NCBI RefSeq assembly: GCF_000559025.1 | Contig: NZ_JAAN01000003.1 | Coordinates: forward strand, 1 to 55,560 | DNA: 55,560 nucleotides | Reading direction: 5' to 3' | DNA from: Luteimonas huabeiensis HB2 | GTDB taxonomy: Bacteria > Pseudomonadota > Gammaproteobacteria > Xanthomonadales > Xanthomonadaceae | Part shown: positions 1 through 9,438 of the stretch, one piece after another | Layout: the number at the start of each line of letters is the position of its first letter | Numbering within the stretch: the stretch's first letter is position 1 | The notes under the pieces: generated by a model | What the model was told of the DNA's origin: nothing | The model's database searches: none | What the model saw: the letters and a program-made list of their open reading frames with translations, nothing else | Translations under genes and position numbers: made by a program

Positions 1-3000
1 CGCGCCGACGAAATCGTTGCCCGCTGCGGCCAGGCGGATGTCGCCGCCCGCCTCGGCGGTGGTGGTCCCTCCGGCGTGGATGCTGCCGCCCGTCTGCGCC
101 ACGTCGCCGTGCGTGCTGGACAGCGTCAGCTCGTCGCCGGCAGCGACGTCGTGCGCGAGCACCACGCCCCCGGCGCCATGCAGCGTCAGCGCGCCGCCGG
201 ACAGCGCGCCGGCCGTGGACAGCGTGCCGCCTGCGACCAGGGTCAGCGCGCCGTCGCCGGTGTCGATCGCCTGCTCGGGCAGGGCCAGCGCGCCGCCCGC
301 CTCCAGGTGCACGCCGTGGCCCGCGCCCGTGGCCAGGCCGGCGATGGTCAGGTCGCCGGCGTCGTGCAGCGCGACGCCCTGGCCGGACTCCAGGCGCACC
401 GGGCCGGAGAAATCGTTGCCGCCGTCGCGCAGCGCGATGCCGCCCGACGCGCGCAGGTCGGCGCTGCCGCCGACCGTCCACGCGCCGTTCTGGCCGATCC
501 CGCCGGCGGTCGTGGCGATCGCCAGCGCCCCGGCCGTGGCCAGCGGGCCGCCGGCGCGGAAGGTCGCCGAGGCCGCGTCCAGCTCGCGCAGCTGGACCGC
601 GCCGCCGAAGTCCACCGCACCCTGCGCGGCGCGCGCGGTCATCCGCTGCGCGCTGCCGTCCACGGCCTGGAAGCTCAGGCTGCCGGCGTCGCTGCTCAGC
701 GCGGTGTCGCGCTCCAGCACGAGGCGGCCGGCATAGGTCTGGTCGCCGCCCGTGGCCACCGTGTCGAGGTCGAGGCGGATCGTCTGCGCCCGCACGTGCA
801 GGTCCGTGGCATCGATGCCGGTCAGGCGGATCTCGTTGTCGTCGCTCAGGCGCGCGTCGATGCCCGCCACGGAGACCGTGGCGAAGTCGTTGCCGGCCTG
901 CGTCAGCAGGATGTCGCCGCTGCCGGCGTCGAGCGCGGCGTCGCCGGTCACGGTCAGCGCGCCGGACTGGCCGATCCCGCCGGCGGCGCTGGTCGCGCTC
1001 AGCGCACCGCCGACGAGACCCTGGCCGAGCCCCAGCGCGCCGCCGCTGGAGGCCGTCAACGCGCCGGTGGCCAAGCGGCCGAGCGTCAGTGCATTGGCGT
1101 CGTGGATCCGCACCGCATCGCCGGCGAGATCCACCGTGCCGCGGAAGTCGTTGCCCGCCTGGGTCAGGACGATGTCGCCGCCCCCCGCATCCAGCGCGCT
1201 GGCGCCGCCGATGGTCCAGGCGGCGGCCTGGCCGATCCCGCCCTGCGCCACGGTCAGCCGCAGATCGCCGGCGACGGCTACGCTGCCGGCGGCGGCGAAC
1301 GTGCCGCTGTCCACGGTCAGCGCCGCCAGCGCACCAGCGCTCGCACTGCCGATCGCGCCGCCGAAGGCGACGTCCGCCGCCCGCGCGCTCAGCGCGTGCG
1401 CGCCGTCGACGGTGGACTGGAAGGCGATGCCGCCGTCCGCGCTGGCCAACGCCACGCTGCCGCCCAGCGACACCGCGCTGCGGTAGATCTGATCGCCTCC
1501 GGTGGCGACGTCGCCGCCGAGGTGGATCCTGCCCGCGCCCACGTCCAGCCGTTCCAGCGCGGCGGTCGCGCCGACGGCCGTCCTGAAGAACACGTTGCCC
1601 GCCGCCGTGACCTCGAGCGCATGCGCGCCGTCGAGGGTGCCGCGGATATCGACGTCGCCGAGCGTCGACGCGATCCGGGTGTCCTGCGCCAGGCGGACGT
1701 CGCCGACGTAGAACTGGAGGCCGTCGCTGCGCATGTCCGCCGCCAACCACAGTTCCGGCGCGGTGGCCTGGAGGCTGCCGACATCCACCGCGCCGAAGCG
1801 CAGCGCGGTCCGGTCGCGGATCCGGACGTTGCCTCCGCTCAGCCAGACCGGCCCCTGCAGCCGGTTGTCCGCGTGGTCGAACGCGATTTCGCCCGCGGAC
1901 AACGAGATCTCGCCGCCGATGCTGGCCGCGCCGTCCTGCCGGATCCCGCCGCCGGCCGAGCGCGCGGCCAGCGCGCCGGAGAGCGTCGTGGCGCCGAAGG
2001 TCAGGTCGCCGCCGCTGGCCACGTCCAGCACGGCGGCGTCGACCTGACCGAACGTCAGCGCGTTCGCATCGGCCATGACCACCACGCCGGCGCCGAGGAT
2101 ATCGACGGTGCCGACGAAGTCGTTGCCGGCCTGGTTCAGGAGGATGCCGTGGCTGCCGGCGTCGAACGTGGCGGCGCCGCGCACGGTCAGCGCGCCGGAC
2201 TGGCCGATCGAGCCGCCGGCCACGACCTCGAGCGCGCCGCCGACCGTCCCGCCGGCGAAGGACACGCCGCCCTGGCTGGCCACCGTCAGGTTGCCGCGGG
2301 CATCCAGGCTGCCGAAGCGCAAGCCGGTGCTGCTGCCGAGGCTCGCATCCTGGGCGACGATGTCGACATCGCCGCCGAAGGCGTTGCCGGCATGGCGCAG
2401 GTCGATGTCGTGGCTGCCCGCGTCGAACGCGCTGCCGTCGCGCACAGTCAGCGCGCCGGTCTGGGCGATGCCGGCGGCCTCGACATCGAGCGCGCCGGCG
2501 ACCGTTCCGCCGGCGAACGAGACGGCGCCCAGGCTGTCCACGGCCAGGTTGCCTCGCACGTCCAGGTCGCCGATGCGCAGGTCGCTGCCGCTGACGAGGT
2601 CGACGTTCCGGCCGGCCGCATCGACGCGGCCGCCGAAATCGTTGCCGGCCCGGCTCAGGTCGATGTCCTGGCTCGCCTCCAGCACGGCGGTGCCGCGCAC
2701 GGCCAGCGCGCCGCCGCCCTGCTGGATGTCGCGGGCGTACAGCGACAGGCTGCCGGCCTCGATGTCGCCGTCCAGGTACGCCTGGGCGTCGCCCGAACTC
2801 AGGCTCAGGCTCGTGCCCGCGGCGATGTCGCCGCCGGCGCGCAGCTGGCCGCCGCTGCCGGTCAGCGCGATGTCGGACGCCTCGATCACGCCCTCGGTGT
2901 TGATCGCGGCGCTCACCGTGCCGACGCGACCGCGCGCGCCGAGGATCGCGCTGCCGCCGACGGCCTGGATGCGGCCGAGGTTGTTCACCAGGGTGGCCTG

Positions 3001-3792
3001 CAGCGCGTTCTGCACCGCCTGCTGGATCGTCACGCCGGACACGCTGCCCCAGCCCAGCGTCAGTTGCACGCCATCGGCCGCGTACAGGCCCGCGCGCCCA
3101 CCGTCGGCCTGGATCGTGGCGCCGGCCGCGTTCTCGACGTATCCCCCGACCAGCGCGATCTGCCCGCCGCGCAGCGCGCCCCGGTTGACGATCGCGCCCT
3201 GCGCGTTCGGCCCGATCGCCAGCGTCATCGACGGGCTGCCCTGCAGGAAATCTTGGATCGGATCCGGGGCGCCCGGATAGGCGGCCACGGGCGAAAGCGT
3301 GGAGGCCACCAGGCCGCCGACGTTCACCTGCGCGCCCTCGCCGAACAGGAGGCCGTTCGGGTTGATCAGGAAGATGGTCGCGGTGGCGTCGAGCTTGCCC
3401 AGGATCTGGCTGGCATCGCCGTCCAGGATCCGGTTCAGCGCGATGCTGCCGCCGGACTGGGTGAACCTGACGCTGGCGTCGCTGCCGATGTCGAAGGTGC
3501 TCCAGTCGATCACCGTGCGCCCGTTCTGCACGATCTCCAGGCTGCCGTGGCCCGGGGTGATGCTCGCCGAGCCGCCGACGATGTTGCCGCCGGTGGGCAG
3601 GTCGAGCGCGCCCGGCGCCTGCGCGGCCGCCTGGCCGGCGGCGGCGAGCAGGGCCGCGCACAGCACCGACTTGCCGGGCGCGCCCGCGCGGCCGCCGGCC
3701 GCCGCCGCGCCGCGGCGCCGCGAGGCGACCTCGGCGACGGCCTGCACCTGGCCGAGGGCGCGATTGAACACGAGACGGTAGATGCGATTCAT
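1..3792 (-). CDS. TpsA-type filamentous haemagglutinin-like exoprotein, 3' end outside window
   Basis: Secreted substrate of a two-partner (type Vb) secretion system, probably a large beta-helical surface adhesin or exoprotein. The frame is open for 1264 codons from an ATG at 3792 and runs off the left edge. The N-terminus (MNRIYRLVFNRALGQ) is an extended signal peptide of the ESPR type. It is followed by a haemagglutination-activity (TPS) domain with the NPNG motif (INPNGLLFG) near residue 130. The rest is low-complexity Gly/Ala/Leu/Thr beta-helix-like sequence with a recurring AGNDF segment, read on the minus strand near 1-20, 405-420, 880-900, 1141-1155, 2110-2130 and 2635-2650. The start lies 12 bp after the tpsB stop, so the two are co-transcribed. 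The C-terminus is not visible, so a toxin (CdiA-like) tip can be neither shown nor excluded. Confidence 0.88.
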   Translation of the reverse strand, partial: MNRIYRLVFNRALGQVQAVAEVASRRRGAAAAGGRAGAPGKSVLCAALLAAAGQAAAQAPGALDLPTGGNIVGGSASITPGHGSLEIVQNGRTVIDWSTFDIGSDASVRFTQSGGSIALNRILDGDASQILGKLDATATIFLINPNGLLFGEGAQVNVGGLVASTLSPVAAYPGAPDPIQDFLQGSPSMTLAIGPNAQGAIVNRGALRGGQIALVGGYVENAAGATIQADGGRAGLYAADGVQLTLGWGSVSGVTIQQAVQNALQATLVNNLGRIQAVGGSAILGARGRVGTVSAAINTEGVIEASDIALTGSGGQLRAGGDIAAGTSLSLSSGDAQAYLDGDIEAGSLSLYARDIQQGGGALAVRGTAVLEASQDIDLSRAGNDFGGRVDAAGRNVDLVSGSDLRIGDLDVRGNLAVDSLGAVSFAGGTVAGALDVEAAGIAQTGALTVRDGSAFDAGSHDIDLRHAGNAFGGDVDIVAQDASLGSSTGLRFGSLDARGNLTVASQGGVSFAGGTVGGALEVVAGGSIGQSGALTVRGAATFDAGSHGILLNQAGNDFVGTVDILGAGVVVMADANALTFGQVDAAVLDVASGGDLTFGATTLSGALAARSAGGGIRQDGAASIGGEISLSAGEIAFDHADNRLQGPVWLSGGNVRIRDRTALRFGAVDVGSLQATAPELWLAADMRSDGLQFYVGDVRLAQDTRIASTLGDVDIRGTLDGAHALEVTAAGNVFFRTAVGATAALERLDVGAGRIHLGGDVATGGDQIYRSAVSLGGSVALASADGGIAFQSTVDGAHALSARAADVAFGGAIGSASAGALAALTVDSGTFAAAGSVAVAGDLRLTVAQGGIGQAAAWTIGGASALDAGGGDIVLTQAGNDFRGTVDLAGDAVRIHDANALTLGRLATGALTASSGGALGLGQGLVGGALSATSAAGGIGQSGALTVTGDAALDAGSGDILLTQAGNDFATVSVAGIDARLSDDNEIRLTGIDATDLHVRAQTIRLDLDTVATGGDQTYAGRLVLERDTALSSDAGSLSFQAVDGSAQRMTARAAQGAVDFGGAVQLRELDAASATFRAGGPLATAGALAIATTAGGIGQNGAWTVGGSADLRASGGIALRDGGNDFSGPVRLESGQGVALHDAGDLTIAGLATGAGHGVHLEAGGALALPEQAIDTGDGALTLVAGGTLSTAGALSGGALTLHGAGGVVLAHDVAAGDELTLSSTHGDVAQTGGSIHAGGTTTAEAGGDIRLAAAGNDFVGA

Positions 3793-3804
3793 GCGCGTGG
3801 TCCT

Positions 3805-5613
3805 CTAGAAGGTCATGCCGAGCCGGGCCCAGACCTGCAGGTCGTCGCCGTCGGAGGGATCGTCGCCGCCGATCGGCACCGCGGCCGAGAGGCGGAAACT
3901 GAAGTCGTGGCGATGCGGCAGCCGGAACTGCAGGCCGGCGCCGGCGCCGTGGAAGGTACGGCCGCCGGCCGACACGCTGGCGCGGCCGGCGGGCATCGCC
4001 CGCCCGTGGTCCACGAACAGGTCGAACTGCAGCAGGTCGCGCCACGGCCGGCCGCCGAACGGCGAGGCGCGGTCGCCGAAGCCCGGCGCATCGACCTGGT
4101 ACTCCAGGCTGGCGTGGTAGCCGCGGTCGCCCAGCGCCTCGGACACCGGCAGCGAACGCACGCTGTCCGGCCCGCCGACGGCGATCTGCTCCATCGGCAC
4201 CAACACGTCCTCGGTGTGCTGGCCGTAGAAGCGCGCGAACAGCCGCTGCGAACGGCCGAGGTACTGCATGCGCGCCAGCGACAGCCGCAGCACGGTGAAA
4301 TGGCTGTCGCGCTGCGGGGTGATCGAATCGGGGTCGCGCGAGCGGTCGTCGGTGGCCTGCCGCACGCTGGCCTGCAGCAGATTGACCCCGCGCGTGCGGC
4401 GGTCGATGTGGCGCAGCGTGTAGCTGCCCTCGACCACGTCGAAGCGCTGGTCCGACAGCGGCACCGCGCCGTCGAAGACCGACAGCTGCGAGCGCTCGCG
4501 CATGAAGCGCAGGCCCGCCTGCATCTGCAGGTGCTCGCGATTGAGGAACTTCCAGTCGCCGCCGACGTAGGCGAAGCTGGCCGGACCGCTCAGGCCCAGC
4601 GCGGCGAACGGGCCGGTGTTGACGTCCATCTCGCTGCGGGTGTAGCCGGCGCCGATCGACAGCCCGTCCACGGCGTGGACCGGCAGGCTGTAGCCGATCG
4701 CGCCGAACTGGCTCTGCTGCGGATCGAAGGCATGGGTATAGCTGGCGGTGAGCACGTCGCCCAGGCCCAGCGCGTTGCGCCAGACCAGCCCGGCCTGCGC
4801 GCGGTAGCGGCCGGTCTGGTCGGTGCCGTGGTTGCTGGCCGCCAGCGAGACCGCGAACGGGCGCGCCTCCTCGCTGGCGGCGATCAGCAGGTCGGTCTCG
4901 CCGGTGTTCTGCCCGGGCGCGAGCACCGGCGAAGCGGACACCCCCGGCAGGTCGCGCAGGTACAGCAGCGCCGATTCCAGCTCCGGGCGGCGCAGCGCGC
5001 GCCCCTGCAGCCGCTGCGCGGGCGCGGCCAGCACGCTCGCGCGGTAGCGCTCGGCGCCCTCCACCACCACCCGGCCCAGCCGCCCTTCCAGCACCGCGAT
5101 GCGCACGATGCCGTCCGCGCCCAGGTCCTGCGCGGGCAGGTACGCGGTGGCGACGATGAAGCCGGCCTCGCGATAGGCGGCGGTGAGCGCATCGGCCACG
5201 CCCTGCAACTGGTCGAAGTCCAGGCGCGCGCTGTCGGCGCCGCCGGCGAGCGCGCGGAAGCGCGCGTCGGCCAGCGCCTGCAGGCGCGCGGGGTCGATCC
5301 CGGCCTCGGGATAGTCGCCGACGCCCTCGACGCGGAAGCCGCGCACGACCAGCGCCGGCACGCGCGCGTCCGCGCGCTCGCGCACCGGCGGCAGGCCGAG
5401 CCCGGCGGCCGTCTCGTCCACGCCCGCCGCGGCCTGCCCGGCCTCGCGCAGCTGCTCGCGTTCGTCCGGCAGCGTGCCGTGCGGCACCGGCGGCGGCGCC
5501 GTCTGCGCCGCCGCGTGTCCGCCCATGCCGAGCGCGCCCGCGCACGCCAGCGCCAATGCCGCGCGCGCGACGCCCCGCGAGCCGGGCGCACGCGCCCAGA
5601 GCCGATCACACAT
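3805..5613 (-). CDS. TpsB outer-membrane transporter (ShlB/FhaC/HecB family)
   Basis: Outer-membrane pore that exports the TpsA protein encoded just downstream. The 602-aa product starts with a Sec signal peptide (cleavage likely after GHAAA, about residue 36). A POTRA-type region follows (about 80-200, with ALVVRGFRVEGV and VLEGRLGRVVVEG), then a 16-strand ShlB-like barrel to the C-terminus. The protein ends in Phe (ARLGMTF), the usual barrel-assembly signal, and its length is normal for the family. Its ATG at 5613 overlaps the stop of the preceding 100-aa gene by 8 nt, which suggests translational coupling to the T6SS operon upstream. Confidence 0.93.
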   Translation of the reverse strand: MCDRLWARAPGSRGVARAALALACAGALGMGGHAAAQTAPPPVPHGTLPDEREQLREAGQAAAGVDETAAGLGLPPVRERADARVPALVVRGFRVEGVGDYPEAGIDPARLQALADARFRALAGGADSARLDFDQLQGVADALTAAYREAGFIVATAYLPAQDLGADGIVRIAVLEGRLGRVVVEGAERYRASVLAAPAQRLQGRALRRPELESALLYLRDLPGVSASPVLAPGQNTGETDLLIAASEEARPFAVSLAASNHGTDQTGRYRAQAGLVWRNALGLGDVLTASYTHAFDPQQSQFGAIGYSLPVHAVDGLSIGAGYTRSEMDVNTGPFAALGLSGPASFAYVGGDWKFLNREHLQMQAGLRFMRERSQLSVFDGAVPLSDQRFDVVEGSYTLRHIDRRTRGVNLLQASVRQATDDRSRDPDSITPQRDSHFTVLRLSLARMQYLGRSQRLFARFYGQHTEDVLVPMEQIAVGGPDSVRSLPVSEALGDRGYHASLEYQVDAPGFGDRASPFGGRPWRDLLQFDLFVDHGRAMPAGRASVSAGGRTFHGAGAGLQFRLPHRHDFSFRLSAAVPIGGDDPSDGDDLQVWARLGMTF

Positions 5614-5908
5614 GCCCCTGTCCCCTGTTCCACAGTCCGAAGAAAATCGCCAGCGCGACGACGAAGAGCGCCAGCACGAATCGCCAGGACGCGAAGCTCC
5701 CCCGCCGCGACGCTAGCAGCATCCGCGCCGGAACGTCCTGAATGGCGCTCGGCGGCTGCCGCCGCTGGGTGATCGCCTGCGACTCGCGCAGCGTGGCGAA
5801 CAACCGACGGCGCCGCGCGCGATAGGTCTCGCGGCCGATGCCGCCCTGCCGGTAGGCCTCGCCCAGCGCGCGCAGCGACGCGTTGGCCTGTCGTTCCCAA
5901 TCGTTCAT
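5606..5908 (-). CDS. Small SHOCT-like protein with one C-terminal membrane helix
   Basis: 100-aa protein lying between ppkA and tpsB. Residues about 10-45 (LGEAYRQGGIGRETYRARR) resemble the SHOCT motif, a short helical oligomerisation element. Residues about 72-92 (FVLALFVVALAIFFGLW) form a single transmembrane helix, so the protein is probably an inner-membrane one with its N-terminus in the cytoplasm. The ATG at 5908 overlaps the ppkA stop in an ATGA arrangement, and the gene overlaps tpsB by 8 nt. It therefore physically links the T6SS genes to the two-partner secretion genes. The function is unknown; SHOCT assignment rests on pattern similarity only. Confidence 0.72.
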   Translation of the reverse strand: MNDWERQANASLRALGEAYRQGGIGRETYRARRRRLFATLRESQAITQRRQPPSAIQDVPARMLLASRRGSFASWRFVLALFVVALAIFFGLWNRGQGHV

Positions 5909-8900
5909 TTCAATTCCCGCAAGACCCGGAAGCCCACGTCGGCCTGCGCGGCGCCGCTGTCGGAGCGACGCGCCTCCACCGTGCAGTCCGACCAGAAGCT
6001 GGTGTAGGCGCCGCCGCGCACCGCCACCGCGCCGGCGCTGTCGGTCCATTCCCAGAGGTTGCCGCTCAGGTTGATCAGGCCCCAGGGATTGGCGGCGCGG
6101 CCGCGCGCCGAGACCGGCGCGGCGGCGCCCCCGGCGCTGGCGCCGGGCGGGATGCAATGGCTGTCCTCGGCCTGGCGCCAGCCGGCCGCGGCGCGCGCGG
6201 CATGCGTCCATTCGGCATCGGTGGGCAGCCGGTAGCGCCAGCCGCCGCTGGCGTGCGCCAGCCAGCGCGCATAGGCGCGCGCCTGCGCCAGCGGCACGCC
6301 CGACACCGCCACCGTGCCGGCCGCGGCGTCGGCGACCGGCCGCAGCCGGCAACGGCCGGTGGCGCTGCAGAAGGCGTTGAACTCGTTGACGGTGACCTCG
6401 GCACGGCCGAGCGCGTACGGCCTGCCGCCGTCGCGCCCCGGCACCACCACCAGCGTCGGTCCGCGCCCTTCGCCGATCGCGTCGAAGCAGAAGCGGCCGC
6501 GCCCGGCCAGCGCGGCGTCGCAGGGGTCCGGCCCGTCCGGCACCGGCGGCAGCGCCGCGTCCGGATCGGACGCGACCGGGGCGGCGGCGGGCGCCGCCGC
6601 CGGGGCGACGGGGACCGGCTCGGCGCGGGGCGCCGGGCGTGCGGCGCCCGCGGCGCCGCGCGGGGCGGGCGCCAGCGCCTCCAGCCGCGCCTGCAGCGTG
6701 CCTTCGGGCAGGCGACCGCGCTCGCGCAGGTCCGCCTCCAGCGCCGCCAGGCCCTCGGCGTCGGTGCGAGCGAGCGCACGCAGGCGCTCGCCCAGCTGCG
6801 CAAGGCGCTCGGGCGTGGGCGCGTCCTGCGCGGCGGCATCCAGCAGGGCGACCAGGTCGTAGCGCGCCTTCGCGGTGCGCAGGTCGAGCCGCTCGCCGAG
6901 CAGCGCCTCGGCCTCGGCGAGCCGCTGCGCGGCCTGGTCGGCGCGGCCCTCGGCGAAGCGGCGCGAGGCGGCGGCCAGGTAGGCGTTGGCGAGCAGCTGC
7001 GGCCCCTCGACGGTGGCGAAGGCGCCGCCGGACTGCAGCGCGCGCAGGCGCTGCAGCGCTTCGCCCGCCTTGGACAGGTCGCCGGCGGCCGCGGCGCGAC
7101 GCAGCGATTCGCTGCGCGCGGCGGTCTCGGCGGCGGCGCTGTCGCGCGCCAGGCGCGCCTCCAGGTCCGCCGTCAGGCCCGCCAGCCGCGCCTGCTGCGC
7201 GCGCAGCTCGACCGAGGCCGGCACCTGCTCGAGCCCGAAGTCGACCAGCGCGCGCGCGCCGGCCAGCTCGACCGGCTCGTCGGCCCCGTCGGCGTGGTGG
7301 GCGATGGCGCGGCCGAGCGCGTCGAGGCGCGCGCGGTGCGCGGCGGAAGCGTCGCTGCGCAGGGCCTGCAACGCCGCGGCGACGTCCGCACGCCAGGCCG
7401 GATCGGCCGACGGCGCGGCGATGCGCTCGGACAGCAGCGCGCGGGCGCGCTCGGCGTCGAGCGGCGCGGCGGCCCGGGGCATGGCGGCGTCGGCCCCGGC
7501 CTGCGCGGCGGCGAGATCCGCCGCGGCCAGGTCCAGCCGCAGCGATTCGGGAAACGCCGCCTGCGCCTGCCGCAGGCGCTCGCCGGCCAGCGCGAAATCG
7601 CCGCGCTCGCGGGCCTCGGCCACGGCCTGCGCGTAGGCCGTTTCCAGCCCCGGATCGCGCAGCAGCGGGCTGGCGGGATCGATCGCGCGCACCCGGGCCA
7701 GGGTTTCGCCGGCGTTGGGCGCGCGGTCCTCGAACAGCGCGCCAGCCTCGACGCGCTCGGCCAGCTCGGTGTCCAGCGCGTTGAGCAGCTCGTCCTTCTG
7801 CAACTCCATGCGCGCGCGGCGCGCGTCGAGCTCCGGCGAATACAGCCGCAGGTCGTCGCGCAATGCGAACACCTGCTGCGCGCGGGCGTACTCGAACCGG
7901 CCCAGCTCGGGCTTCCACAGTTCGTCGAGGCGGCGCAGCAGGAAGGCCTCAATGCGGCGGTCGTGGCCGAGCACCAGGGCATGCCGCTCGTCCTCGTCCA
8001 GCGCCGAGAGCGCGTCCCGCGCGGCCGTCTCGTCGGCGTAGCGGTCCGGGCCGTCGACGTCGAAACCGGCCACCACCGCCGCCAGCTGGCGCGCGTGCAG
8101 GTGGCGCGCCAGCGCCCAGGCGCCGCCCCCGGCCAGCAGGGCGAACGCGGTGCCCCAGGCCGCCAGCGGCAGCAGCCGCTCGCGCAGGCCGATCTCGCGC
8201 AGGCCCTCCAGCAACGGCTCCACGGTCTGCAGCCGCTCGCCGGCGTGGAAGGCCACCGCGCGGCACAGCGTGCGGTACTGGCGCCGGCTCAGCCCCGGCA
8301 CCTTCGGCGGCACGCGGCCTTCGCGCAGCGCGACCTCGGCGCTGGCCTTGCCGAACGGGTGCTGGCCGGTCAGCAGCTCGAAGCAGACGCAGCCCAGCGC
8401 GTAGACGTCGTCGGCCGGGGTCGGCTCGCCGCCGCGCAGCATCTCCAGGCTGGCGTAGGCCGGGGTCAGCGCGCCCAGGGTGGCGGCGTCGAACACCGTC
8501 AGCTCGCCGCTGGCGCCGGCGCCGTGATGGCCCGCGCGCGCGATGCCGAAATCGAACACCTTGGCCACGCCGTCGGCGGTCACCATGACGTTGCCGGGCT
8601 TGAAGTCGGAGTGCACCACGCCGGCGGCGTGCGCGCGGGCCAGCGCGCGCGCCATGCCCTCGATCAGCGGCCGCGCCCGCGCCAGCGGCATGCCCTGCCA
8701 GGCCTGCTCGCGGATCAGCGTGCGCAGGTCGGCGCCGTCGATGTACTCCATCGTCATGAAGACGATGGTTGCGTCCTTGTCGAAGTCGTAGACGCGCACG
8801 ATGTTGTCGTGGGCCAGCCGCTGCGAGCGCCGCGCCTCGCGCTGCAGCGCGACCAGCGAGTCCGGGTGGCGGCGGAACTCGTCGTTGAGCACCTTGACCG

Positions 8901-9438
8901 CGACGTAGGGATCGCGGTCGCGCGCCTCGACCTTGCGCTCGTCGCGGGCCAGGAACACCACGCCCATGCCGCCGCGGCCCAGCTCGCGCTCCAGCAGGAA
9001 GCGGCCCTTGAGCAGCATGCCCACGTGCGCGGCCTCGCCGGCGGCGGCCTCGGCGATCCGTTCCCAGCCGTCGGTGCCGACGGCGGTGCCGGCGGTGGTC
9101 CCGGTCCGGTCCGGCGCGGGCGGCACCACCCGGGTGGCGTCGCCGCCGGCCGGCGCGGCGAACACGGTGGCCTCGTCGGCGCCGGCGCGCGCGGGCGGCG
9201 GCGGCGCCACCACGGTCGCGGCGTCGCGCAGGGCCTGCATCCGCGTCACCAGCGTGGTGACCGTCTCGTCGTCGAAGACGCGCTCCTCGCGCAGCCGCTG
9301 CAGCGTCTCCACGCCGACGTGGTATTCCGCCTCGGGCAGCACGCCGCGCCGCGCCAGCGCCGTGAGCACGCCGCCGAGATCGAGCTTTCCGGCGCGCAGC
9401 GCCGCGACCAGTTCCACCACGCCGACTTCCTCGCTCAC
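5905..9438 (-). CDS. ppkA: PpkA-type Ser/Thr kinase fused to a formylglycine-generating-enzyme-like domain
   Basis: Membrane Ser/Thr kinase of the T6SS threonine-phosphorylation pathway, 1177 aa. The order is: N-terminal helical region (1-75), a Pro/Ala linker, a kinase domain (about 145-405), a membrane helix (about 425-445), a long Ala-rich helical region, and a C-terminal FGE/SUMF1-type domain (about 960-1177, with LPTDAEW, GNLWEW and GFRVL). The kinase has the Gly loop LGRGGMGVVF, the VAVK lysine and DFG. The catalytic loop reads HSDFKPGN instead of HRD, with the catalytic Asp kept. The FGE-like domain keeps few cysteines, so it is more likely a binding module than an active formylglycine enzyme. 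The GTG start overlaps the pppA stop (GTGA). It may phosphorylate TagH, as in other T6SSs, or the nearby ECF sigma factor (inference). Confidence 0.9.
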   Translation of the reverse strand: MSEEVGVVELVAALRAGKLDLGGVLTALARRGVLPEAEYHVGVETLQRLREERVFDDETVTTLVTRMQALRDAATVVAPPPPARAGADEATVFAAPAGGDATRVVPPAPDRTGTTAGTAVGTDGWERIAEAAAGEAAHVGMLLKGRFLLERELGRGGMGVVFLARDERKVEARDRDPYVAVKVLNDEFRRHPDSLVALQREARRSQRLAHDNIVRVYDFDKDATIVFMTMEYIDGADLRTLIREQAWQGMPLARARPLIEGMARALARAHAAGVVHSDFKPGNVMVTADGVAKVFDFGIARAGHHGAGASGELTVFDAATLGALTPAYASLEMLRGGEPTPADDVYALGCVCFELLTGQHPFGKASAEVALREGRVPPKVPGLSRRQYRTLCRAVAFHAGERLQTVEPLLEGLREIGLRERLLPLAAWGTAFALLAGGGAWALARHLHARQLAAVVAGFDVDGPDRYADETAARDALSALDEDERHALVLGHDRRIEAFLLRRLDELWKPELGRFEYARAQQVFALRDDLRLYSPELDARRARMELQKDELLNALDTELAERVEAGALFEDRAPNAGETLARVRAIDPASPLLRDPGLETAYAQAVAEARERGDFALAGERLRQAQAAFPESLRLDLAAADLAAAQAGADAAMPRAAAPLDAERARALLSERIAAPSADPAWRADVAAALQALRSDASAAHRARLDALGRAIAHHADGADEPVELAGARALVDFGLEQVPASVELRAQQARLAGLTADLEARLARDSAAAETAARSESLRRAAAAGDLSKAGEALQRLRALQSGGAFATVEGPQLLANAYLAAASRRFAEGRADQAAQRLAEAEALLGERLDLRTAKARYDLVALLDAAAQDAPTPERLAQLGERLRALARTDAEGLAALEADLRERGRLPEGTLQARLEALAPAPRGAAGAARPAPRAEPVPVAPAAAPAAAPVASDPDAALPPVPDGPDPCDAALAGRGRFCFDAIGEGRGPTLVVVPGRDGGRPYALGRAEVTVNEFNAFCSATGRCRLRPVADAAAGTVAVSGVPLAQARAYARWLAHASGGWRYRLPTDAEWTHAARAAAGWRQAEDSHCIPPGASAGGAAAPVSARGRAANPWGLINLSGNLWEWTDSAGAVAVRGGAYTSFWSDCTVEARRSDSGAAQADVGFRVLRELK

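Noticed and set aside
76..5772. Very long plus-strand open frame (1898 codons) over the tpsA-tpsB region
   Set aside because: It is antisense to clear TpsA and TpsB frames. Its product is Ala/Arg/Gly/Gln-rich with no domain, a normal side effect of very high GC.
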